A stretch of 64,000 nt of DNA from Pomacea canaliculata (lineage: Eukaryota; Mollusca; Gastropoda; Architaenioglossa; Ampullariidae), in the NCBI RefSeq assembly GCF_003073045.1, contig NC_037596.1:15131012-15195011 (forward strand), in the 5' to 3' direction. Positions 49,798-60,148 of the stretch are shown here, in pieces. The notes under the pieces are model-generated. The model saw only the letters and a list, made by a program, of their open reading frames with translations. It ran no database searches and was not told where the DNA came from. Both the position numbers and the translations under genes were made by a program. Within the stretch, counting starts at the first letter, position 1, and each line of letters begins with the position of its first letter.

Positions 49798-52585
49798 ATG
49801 AAAGTCCTTTACCAATGCTTAATCTTGATCTCTGTAGCAACAACAGGTAAGTGAAAGCAGCAGAGGTACACAGTCAGTTTAACATTTTGACCTAATCCTC
49901 AATGTTGTCTATGGCGATTACTTCATTGGTGTTTTGAAATCCTTGCTTGATACTTTAACGATGAGGTAGATGACTATCACATCAAACCAGATTTTTTTAA
50001 AGTTCTGACCACGACAGTTCCTGCTATTTCTTGACTTGTACGTGTTTGTCTCTATGTATGATCGGGTGCAAGAGAACGAAAATCGGGTGAAGCGAGCCAG
50101 CAGGTGTTCCTTTACCCTTTGGGTGAGCTAGGCCCACCCTTCTCCTCACATTCGTTACCCTGATGTTTTGTAATCTCACGTGCATTGCAGAGATTGCAGA
50201 ATCAAAATGTGTCACAACAGACGAAAGGAACCTAGAGTGCCAGTTCCCAAAAGCTGACAATAGCACACACAAAACTTTTACGCTCATTTTTTATCCTGAC
50301 AGTGGAGGTGAAGGTAAATATATAGCGAATGATTAAGTCAAACATTTTGACTAATGCCATATGGCAGATATTTACAGAAATGATGTAAAACAGTGTGTAA
50401 CGGAAGACAAAAATAAAAAGTGTCTTTTTTTCCCTCGAATATAATGAACTTGTGCGAAAAAATATATAGTCTCTTTGGTAGGGGTGTCTTCAAAAGTGAG
50501 CTAACACAAGATATCAGTGCCGATCTGTACCAACATCTATACGATTTTATATAGCTTGTCCTAGTAATTTTCTTTGATAAATCTTTGCGTCAAAGAAAAC
50601 TAAGATTCCACGAACATTAAAGGTAATTTTAAAATGTTGTCTAAAAACTAATTGTTCTAAAATGAACTGTACAGAGCTCCTGGTTGAGTGTGTGTGGACT
50701 GGGTCGAAGTTTCACTGCATCACACAGAAAAGCTTCGAGGTTAGAGAACCGATATCAGACACTGCTGTGATCACCATTCCCAGAAACTTTTCTGACCAAA
50801 AAGGAAGTTATCGATGTATTTCTGAAAATTATACGCTTGACAGCATCATGCCCTGCTGGTTTCCGGAAACACAAGGTAAATCTCACTTTCTATGAGTTAT
50901 TTCTACTTCTATAAGTGTTACATTTAGTTCACAAGCAATCTGGAAACATATACATATATGTCGCTCTCGCTAAATATATATATATATAACAATAAAATGA
51001 TACAAATCCTCTCCCTAAGAAAAGAAAAAAAATCCAACCTCGTAATTAACTTTTTGTCCCTAAACTGTCGGCAGATTCCAAGCATTTTGCAACCTGTGAG
51101 GTGAATTCAGAATTCAGCATACGTCAAGTGATGTTGAAATGTATATTCTCGTCTAGTATTGAAGGTTTCAGTGTCATCTACAACAACAGTGAGTTTTAAT
51201 CACTTTATATATAACATGAATGCAATGGCATAATTCATTCTTTATTTTCCTCATTTTATCAAGTCATAGCAAATGCTTGCCTTTACCAAACTTTTTGAAT
51301 GAACTTTTTTATGTGCGCCCGTGATTTTGTATCAATATCAGTTCAGACTGGGTGTTATATATATAATAACAGCTTTTTCAGCGTTAATGCAATAAAGCTT
51401 ACACTGAATAAAATGATTTTTCTTACCTAGCTCTTGTAGCCAGATACACACAATCATCTTGCCAAAATTCAACTCCTTGTCACCATATACGTGAGGACAA
51501 CAAATATGTATTCATAGTGAAGTTGAATACTTCACAGTATGAAAACAGCGAATATCTTTGTCTCCCGGACAATGGTCCAGTTACATTTGAAGTGAAAGGA
51601 TGTAGTGTGGCTATGGAAAAACACACAGAAGGTAAAAGGGTTGAAAAATGCAATTCATACATTAGATCAAATGTATTTGAGATTTAGTGAGTTATCTTTA
51701 TCACGAAATATGTTTCTGTTGAAAACTTTACTTTTGTGGTCTCAGTTTCTGTTCTTAGCGTTTGGTTTTGTCTTCAGTGTCATTTTCTATGGGGCATATC
51801 TTCCAACCTCCTATTCTCAATGTTATTTCTCTCTCTTCTATCTTTCCTTAAGGGATACTCTACTAACTATAAGCCTAAGCTAAAATATTTGAAATTCATC
51901 AAAAGTGGTCAAAATTGTGATGAGAAAAAAGTACTTTAAGGTAAAATATTATGGTCATTTAAAAAATTGCAATGTCTCTTAAATGCGGAACTCAAAAGAC
52001 TTTCTAAATTTCAGAATATTTCCGTTATTTCCAAAAATGAAAATATCACCTTTGAATACCGATTACACTAGAAGGAATGAAATATTTTACCCCACCTAGA
52101 TTAATGTTGTAGTGTTTTAACTCACAGATTGAAATTTTTTTCTTGATTTTTTTTTCTTGTGTTAGCTCAAGCCTCATGGAAAGTAAATCTGACAATAATA
52201 CTACCTATTATCGGTGTGATGCTTCTAGTGTTGGGTCTCTCGCTATTTATCCGAAGAAAGGTTTGTTGTTAAGGCACCTTACTGAAACATGAAAACTGTT
52301 TTTTTTTCCTAAAGGCATTTTATAGATAAAATTATGACCTTTAAAGAAATAAAATGTTAGCAAGCATACTTTCTTAAACCTTATGTCTCATACCTGTGAC
52401 TTGATCGCTTCACATTGTTGGCATTTATTAGGTTACTGAATTTAGACAACTTTTTCACATAAATATGATTTCTATAAAATTTATTCATTTTATGTTATAA
52501 TTTTATTAAGTGCTTGCAGAGACAGGTAAGGAGATATCAGCCACAGCCACTGAGCACGGATGATTCAGCCAGTTCACTTGTATAA
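49798..52585 (+). CDS. B4: two-Ig family-B type I membrane protein
   Basis: Exons: 49798-49846 (signal peptide MKVLYQCLILISVATTG), 50191-50313, 50675-50875, 51075-51188, 51431-51631, TM 52166-52260 and tail 52520-52585 (TAA); 282 residues, all junctions GT-AG and in phase. Domain 1 is residues 17-124 (LECQFP, FYPDSG, W-x(5)-HC, SYRC). Domain 2 is 125-229 (LKCIFS, ARYTQSSC, EYLC). The TM residues are about 234-258, ending FIRRK. The 21-residue tail has a basic RQVRRY start and ends ASSLV, which fits a class I PDZ-binding C-terminus. Gene layout is almost exon for exon that of B3, 14.05 kb upstream. Surface receptor or adhesion protein is inferred from architecture; no ligand can be named. Confidence 0.86.
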
Positions 52586-52599
52586 AGGGCCTTCAAAAA

Positions 52600-53680
52600 T
52601 ACTTTCAAATAGAAACATTATAGTTAGGAATAGAACAATTTTGTGGATTCTTTTCTATCTTGATAAATTTTTTTATTTTAATTAATTTTAATTATTCTCT
52701 AAGATTTTAGCTAATTCGTTTTACTTTATACACATAAGCTTATTTCTCTGAATCCAGAGCTACCGGTGGTGTTTCTTTTACAATAGTAGTGTTGCAATAT
52801 TTACTTTTTCTGTGAGACACGTGTGTCCATGAACATCCACTAGAGAGTTTAGCATTGCAGTTGGAATGAGGCTGTTATACGTATGCGCCGCTTCCATCTA
52901 AAATATATTTATAATTTTATAAAAACTAATTATCTAATGTTATTTATTTTTTAAACATTGTCCTCATTTGTGGAGGATTGGAGATATTTATATGTGATAG
53001 GCTGCTTGCTTTCTACAAACGTTTGAAAGAGAGACCATCGTGCCAAAATGTGGCAATGCTTTCAGAGTTTCGCTGTCATTTTCTGCTTGGACACACATTA
53101 AGATTTTTGTTCTGCATTCGTAGTGAGTTAAATGTAAACATTGATTTAACTATATGGTTTCGTAAATGTGTAAACCTGAATAATTGTTTTTAATAAATCA
53201 AATCTTTCACATTTTTTTTGGTGTTTTTTAATAGTGTTTTGTTATTGTCAAACTAGAAAAAAATAATCCCGCGGAATTATTTGTGCATAAGGTATACAAA
53301 GGTGAAAGGTATTTATAAAGGGCATTCAAAAAATGTAAGAGTGATAACATTTAAACATTTCATAAACGTTTACAAACAACGGCAATGTGATTACATGTTT
53401 AGATTATATTATTTTAAACCTGACGTGGCCAAACATGTTTGAAATCAGCACACTAAAGTTATTATGAGACACTGTCAGGGACGCGTTTAAATCACACTTT
53501 CACTCACTGTACGCACACGTCCCCTTACGTGTTCTTTCAATCTTTCTTTGTCGTGGGCAGCAAAACTTTTATATCAATCAACAATAAACTCGTGCACACG
53601 ATACTGCGAACTATATATATACAAAGTCTGTAGGTCTTCCACGCCGCGGCCTGTAAATCAAAGTTGATGTATGTTTTTGA
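52600..53680. other. 3' flank of B4
   Basis: Contains AATAAA at 53192-53197, a possible 3' end signal. A 71-codon frame at 52978-53193 has no recognisable domain. Confidence 0.4.
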
Positions 53681-53683
53681 ATA

Positions 53684-54548
53684 CAGTGGTACCTCGACAT
53701 ACGAGTGTTTTGAGATGAGCCGCCGAGCGAGCGATATTTTGCTTCGAGATAAGAGCAAGATTTGAGATACGAGGAATCGCACACTACACCGCTGCACACG
53801 ACCCCAACATGCGGGGCGGATGTTGGTGTCGTGTGCAGCGCCTAACAGTTTCTCCCACCTCAGACTAGACCTCAGTCTGTGTGCTTGTTTCCCTCGTTTT
53901 CGAAGCATTTTTGATAAGTTGGGTTCGCGTTTTTTGCTTTTTGTACATTTACAAAACATTATCACATTTATTTTTATAACCATGGGTCCTAAGAAGAAGA
54001 TGATGTCTATTGAATTAAAGCGTGAAATCATAGAAAAACATGAGCAAGGTGTGCGAGTTATGTACGGGCGTAGCACATCAATGATGTGTACTGTGCTTAA
54101 ACAGAAGGAGTTGATAAAGGTCGTGCATCGGAGTTGTTCAACGAAACTTGCCTGACTCATTTCCGCAATATCCTGAAAGGGAGGAAGAAACAAACCTCCT
54201 TGGACTTTTTTTTTAAACGATCTGCAGGTGAAAATGAGCAAAACGTGACGAAAAAAGCGAAGACCAGTGACGAAAATTAAGCGCTTCCGTAAAAACTTCA
54301 CTTTTTCTTTTATTATGTTTTTATAGAATGTGTATTTGTTATTTATAAATAAATGTTTTTTTCTTGTAAATACATTTTTCTTATTCAAAAACACTTAACA
54401 AAAACAACTGAGGTGGTGTTTTGGGAGCTGGAACGGATTAATGGCATTTCAATTAATTTCAATGGGGAAAATTGCTTTGAGATACGAGCAATTTGACATA
54501 CGAGCAAGGTTACGGAACGAATTAAACTCGTATGTAGAGGTACCACTG
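53684..54548 (+). mobile_element. Tigger-type (pogo superfamily) DNA transposon, internally deleted
   Basis: Terminal inverted repeats start CAGTGGTACCTC and match for about 23 bases with one mismatch, flanked by TA target duplications (53682-53683 and 54549-54550). Inside, an ATG at 53982 opens a frame whose product begins MGPKKKMMSIELKREIIEKH, the start of the CENP-B-like DNA-binding helix-turn-helix domain of Tigger transposases. Most of the transposase is missing; a C-terminal piece (TSLDFFFKR) remains near 54200. At 865 bp against about 2.5 kb for full elements, it is a non-autonomous deletion derivative. Confidence 0.88.
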
Positions 54549-54673
54549 TATTTCGTTAAAGTCTTAGTTACTCACACCTCACTGTCTGAAGAGAACGTCT
54601 GTACAACCCAAAAATAAAACGTCCTGGTAAATTCCTCCCCTTCCCTGGTCCAGAAGTTGTGCAGTCTTGGCAA

Positions 54674-55077
54674 CACTTGACTGATATCCACACACAAAAC
54701 TTTTAGGGAAAACCACATACACCTTCCGGTTCTTAATGAGAGAAAGTGCTGAAAGGCAGACACCTAGTCGACGACTAAGAATATATTCTCTGGGATCAAC
54801 ACACAAGATCCAAAGCGAACACTACAAATAAATCCTCTGGGATCAACACACAAGATCCAAAGCAAACACTCTACACACGTCCACTCGGCCTCTCTTAACT
54901 GCCCACAGCCGTCTGCTTCCTTCCAAATAATTTTCACGCTACGTCCCTCTCAACTTGCGTCATAAAATGACGTCGGGTTCTGACGCTAACCGCGACGCAA
55001 CAAAAACACTCTCATACTGGTAAGGGCAATAATCCCTGACTAACACAGACAGGGGCAACAACCCCCTGTTCCTAACA
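54674..55077 (-). mobile_element. LTR-like dispersed repeat, copy 2 (fossil)
   Basis: Reverse-complement relative of 11511-11857 with the same block order. It may continue toward 54552, beside the Tigger element. No coding region is attached. Old, non-coding, possibly a solo LTR. Confidence 0.5.
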
Positions 55078-55089
55078 GACACATACCTG

Positions 55090-56700
55090 TTATCTGTTAT
55101 CAAAGTTGTGTTACACGGTGTTATCGTCTGAAACATGTGTAAGTGGTGGCCCTTGTCAGTTGTTGTGCCTGTCCAAGTGGTCCTCTCAACGGAAGTCAAG
55201 GGAAGAATGAGTAAATGACTTAAGAGTCGATCAAGCCGCAGGTGAGAGCCATAATCTGCTAAAGTTAAGAGAAAAGATGTAAGGATGTGTTGCCTGCACT
55301 GGCCAACGACAGGCCGTGTTTGAACGCTGATTTCAAGGCTAAAGTAAAGTCCAAAACGGATGTTTACGATGCAACCTTCAAGTGGACTAAAGACGATCTA
55401 CAGAAAGCATATTCTTCCTATTCGCTTACTTTCTTTCCTTTTAATTTTGTATTGGAGACGCTTCTTCGCGGTAGACAAGTCGAGGGGTCGCCAGATAGTT
55501 TTCATGGTATTTGGCAAACTTATCATGGCAACTGGTTGTCTCGCTATTCGCAGCGGATATTCATGTGTGCGTGTGTGTGTGTGAGAGAGAGAGAGAGATA
55601 GCATTGAGTGTGTGCGCTTGTATTACATGGAGAAATAGAAGATTTTGCCTTGTATCGCCATCTAATGTCAATATTGTAGCCTTTTTTGTTGCTCCGATAT
55701 CACGAAATCAATCCAATGACAGTCGATGAACAAATGTCGCTAGGGCAGCAAGATGGCGGATAATAATCACTGATAATGTATCAAGCATTGGCAAGCAATG
55801 AATTTGTTTTATTTCCTGGTGTGGTTAGCCCCATATTTTTAACCTACGTCGACACGTTCATACTCGACCTGTAAACGATAGTTGCTTAACAAAGTCTCAT
55901 CTGTTTAGAAGAAAAACTTGTGAGAAAAATGAAACTAAATACTAGCAATAATAGGAGGGGTCAATACCTGAGAGCGATAACAGTTTTTACAATCACTCGA
56001 ATATTTTTTTCACCGTACCCATGTACACTCTTGTCTTTTTTTCATTTGTGAAGATTTATTGCATCAAGAAACATGTGAAGCACATAAGGTCTATCAACTG
56101 GCTACAAGGCTTAGCTTTTCAAATAAATACTTCTTGTGGTAGTGGATGGACAAGTAACAAACAACATATGACTAATCTGTAAGTACTTGAATATTTTCTT
56201 CGCGTATTCCAAACATATTCTACACAGCAAACACTTCAAACTTTGCCAACTATTGGCAAGTACTAACGGCCCAGCTCAAAAGCAACTTTATAATGATATT
56301 TTAAGGACATTTAGTTGATTCCTTTCCTGTTAGCTGGGGAAGACTTTATGATAGTCTCCATGTTCTTTTGTTTGTATTCTAAACAACTAGCATACTAACA
56401 AATTTTAGCCCGGTCCTTTCGGATAACTTTTATCTAGAACAGCTGTTACCATCATTAAAAGTTTTAAATTTACTTCAAATATAACATTTTTCTAGAAGAC
56501 AGTTTACTGCACCAGGAAGTCCAAGGGCAAACATTGTGATTCAAGCAAGATACTTAATTTCCAGTCACAACCACACATTATCAAGCTGATATAAATGCTA
56601 TTTACATAAAAATATCGCATAAATAAATATGTTGCTAAATATTTTATAAACTAAAATTGCATTTTGATTCCAGGTCTATGTTTGAGGGACAACTTATTTA
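55090..56700. other. Intergenic between repeats and C1
   Basis: A GT/GA low-complexity tract lies at about 55565-55600. Overlapping short frames at 55287-55729 in several phases look like chance. Nothing else recognised. Confidence 0.4.
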
Positions 56701-56712
56701 TCATCACCTAAA

Positions 56713-58443
56713 ATGAGTAAACATTTTTACTTTATTTTGTTCTTCTTTTTGTATGCAAGAGGTAGGTATGGGATAGGGTTTATAAGTTTCTTTGTATTTC
56801 AAATAATTTTTAATTTTTTTCTATTTTAGAAGACAATATTTCTCTACTACCAATTATTGAAGGGTTAGAAGAAAGAGAATCATGAAAAAAAAATAAAGAC
56901 CATTAGTACTTATGTAGAGATTATGGTCGCTGATACAAAATCTGACTCAAAAGTCGCTTGTCTCTGGATTAATGTGTTTTGAATACTATAATGGCTCCCT
57001 CAAATCATTCATTTTAGTAATTTTAAGATATTGGAGATGTCATTAACGCTGTATTTTTATTTCATTTCCATTATAAAAGGTTATGTTTGGAGTATGTTAT
57101 GTCACAGTTGAAATATATCAGACATTTGAGTGCTTCAAGTAATGTCAAGTAATGTACACTTGTTCCCACCAGTCATGTGTGTGTTTATATATATTAGTGT
57201 GCTCGTACTTGTTGCAGGTAATGAAGTCACAGAGTGCGATTCATTTTATACACAAGGAAACCGACCGGAAGAGTTCAGAGAATCCCTTAATGAAACCTCT
57301 TCTAATAGCGAAGGTACACAAAGATTATTATCTCAAACAGTTTCACTCACTCATTGGTAAATTTTTTGATACAAATCAATCACTACGACATATCTCAATT
57401 AACTATTGCAAGAAGGTATAATAAGTAGTTGTAATATTATAGAATAATGTCACCAGGAAGATTACCTCATGACTAAAAATAGACAACATAATTATCGCCC
57501 TTAGTAGATTGATAAAAAACTTCATCTTGCGTCTTTAGCGATTGTCGCTGATACACGGCATAGGTGTCAGATTGTGCTAACAACAAAAATAGTAAATGAT
57601 GATGATGATGACGACGATGACAAATGTAATTTTTCTGTCGCTAGAGGAGCACAATACTGGAAAGATTGTTGGTGGTGTCTTGGGAGCAGTTGCATCTGTC
57701 ATACTTGTTCTAGGCCTAGTCATCATGGTTGCATGCAAGAAATGCTATAGCCAGGAAGGTTAGTATGACTTTCTTTTATTAAGAAAATTAATCTTTTAGT
57801 ACAAAACAAAGTTCATAAACAATAGAGTATTTCCAAAAAAAAAAAAGGATTTGTTGACAATCGTGATTTTTATCGTCAAAATCCTGTGTACCTATGAATA
57901 ATCACACAAATAGTCAACAATCACAATACGGATTTATTTAAAGTGCTTTAGTTATCTCTCATAAGTCTAAGAAATGGAAGACTGTTCTTTAAAAGCTGTA
58001 ATTTTTTTAAATCAACATCTAGGTTGCAGTGATTTTAAGGTATTTGGTCAATATTTTCAATAACATGACTTTAAATTGCTTTGTATTAAAAGAAAATAAA
58101 TTTTACTGTTATTTCAGGACACGAGGAAACGGAATCGTAAGTTTGCTTTAAATAAAATATATTGCTACAAATATTTTAGATGAAGATGACAAATGTTTTT
58201 ATCGTTATGATAATTAAACCATACATCAGACTGTCGCTTCATTACTACAATTAAAGCAGCCAGACAAGAAATATTATTTATGCATAGACGGGTTCTTGAA
58301 CATTCATTCTTGTGCTTTTCTTTTAGTTATTTTGTCTCGATTTGGTCCTAATTTTAAAAGTTTGTAAAAATTACTTTTGTCATTGCAGAGAGGTTTTCAC
58401 AGTAGAAGACCAAGAAGAAGTAACTTTGACCCAAGTCACATGA
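56713..58443 (+). CDS. C1: mini family-B-like membrane protein without an Ig domain
   Basis: Exons: 56713-56761 (signal peptide MSKHFYFILFFFLYARG), 57218-57313, TM 57645-57758, 58118-58136 and 58389-58443 (TGA); 110 residues, all junctions in phase. The second exon starts like family-B exon 2 (NEVTECD against TVTQCD in B2) but then diverges, so only about 32 extracellular residues with NETSSNS sites remain. The TM exon is hydrophobic from KIVGGVLGAV to VIMVACKK. The acidic tail contains EVFTVEDQEEVTL and ends TQVT. No Ig half-domain exons were found between its introns. It could be a degenerate B gene kept as a small membrane protein, or missed exons could restore a domain. Confidence 0.58.
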
Positions 58444-58547
58444 AATGAAAGTAAATCTTGAATGGACAAAACAGTTCTGAGAATGGTTCTATAAGAAATA
58501 GAAACAATTCAAACCTGAAACGGACATTGCCATCAACGCTCTGGTCA

Positions 58548-58553
58548 AATAAA
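58548..58553 (+). terminator. AATAAA polyadenylation signal of C1
   Basis: Lies 105 bases after the C1 stop; a second AATAAA follows at 58744. Confidence 0.45.
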
Positions 58554-58759
58554 ATCAAATCACAACCACTTACGAATATTAAACTTCCAAACATTACAGT
58601 TCATAAACGTTTGTCCAAGTCCCTAGCATTTGTACAGAAACTGTGGTCTACTGCGTGCTTGTGTGTGTGTGTTTGTGTGCGTGTGTGTGTGTGTAAAGAT
58701 TTTTTGGGAAAAATTACCCTGATTTATTTGCTACAAGTCATGTAATAAATCCAATTTTT

Positions 58760-60010
58760 CATAACCAAACAACTGGTTATACTTCTACGTCAAACCTTCT
58801 TTGACAGGTGACTGTTTTCACTAATATATATCACAGTTTTTATACTGTACAGGATTTTCGTGTGAATAGTTGAAAATGTTTTAAACAGCTGGGCTTTGTG
58901 ACATCCAAACAAGAATCATAGTATATTCTGTAGTGGCTAGACGATAATACATTTTACGATTGAAGAATCTGATAAGAACATTCCTCTTCAAAGACACCAA
59001 ACATGCACTTTCCAACATTTTCTCACTCTTTTACCATGTGACCTGCCATATGGGCTTAAAACAAAATAACATAAGAATATTAAAGACTCCGGCGTTAGAG
59101 CTCTTCCCTGTGAACTTTAACATCTGGTCATAGGTCAAGTTTTCAATACACTTGAAAGAAGCAAACTTTAGGTAAGTGAAACCCCAGCGACAGGAAATAG
59201 GATCAATTATTTATCGAGACTTGTGATTGAGGAGTACAGTAGTGGGCAACTGCCTGGGGTCATCGCGAAACTAATGGCAAGGTAATCAAACATATTCCTG
59301 ACACATATACACCAATCAAAACATTCTTGGCATACATATCGTGCAGTCGTACCTTCATGTATGCAAACAGATGCACATGCAGGTCAACAAATAAGTGATA
59401 AGTATTCTGGAGAACAGTCTCAAGTGACGATTCAGTCTTTCAGAGCAGACAGGAAGAAGGAAGTGAACACAATGCACGCAGCCTGGACATCAAAGCCGTT
59501 GTCATGATGGCCTGGGTTCTGTTAATTGTTCATTGTTTCCTGTGTGCTTATTGACTGTCAGTGGACAATGGTGTCAGCATGCTTACTTACAGAAACAGAA
59601 ACTTGCAGTATAAGCAATCTCATTTTAGGACTGAGGAACTCATTTTACACATTATCTAAACTGGCGGAATAAATAATTATATGCGTTTGTTTGTATGTTC
59701 GTGTGTTTGTGACTGAGAGAGAGAGAAAGAGAGAAAATATTAGGCCTCACGACATGTAAATTTGCAGAACTCACAGCTTTAGAGACATAGGCACAATCTT
59801 ATCACATATTTGTATAATGTTCTAACATACCAGTAATTGTCAGTCACATAGGGACAAAGTACATGCAAAAACTCAACTGTTCAAGACATAATATTATTTT
59901 CATTGCTGACACATAGCTGTTTAAAGTACAACAAAGACATGCCACTGTCTGTCAGGAGAGAGAAAAGAAAGTTAACGCAGCTTTTAAACACAAAAATGAA
60001 TTTTTTTAAA
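58760..60010. other. Intergenic between convergent C1 and A5
   Basis: AT-rich with a GA-rich tract at about 59715-59738. No exon recognised. C1 and A5 converge on this interval. Confidence 0.45.
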
Positions 60011-60011
60011 A

Positions 60012-60017
60012 TTTATT
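60012..60017 (-). terminator. AATAAA polyadenylation signal of A5
   Basis: Minus-strand AATAAA 132 bases after the A5 stop. Confidence 0.5.
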
Positions 60018-60148
60018 ATCTATTTGGAGCAAGAAATTAAAAAATAATAGAGTTATCAAATATCCAGAAACAAATTTAAATAAAACGATTAGTTCTGGCA
60101 GAAAATAATACAAAGATTGATAGCATAAGAGAAAAGTGTAATGGGATG

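Noticed and set aside
53537-54394. 285-codon minus-strand open frame
   Set aside because: It runs antisense across the Tigger element and its flank, including the transposase start on the other strand. No domain and no splice logic; an artefact of the element.
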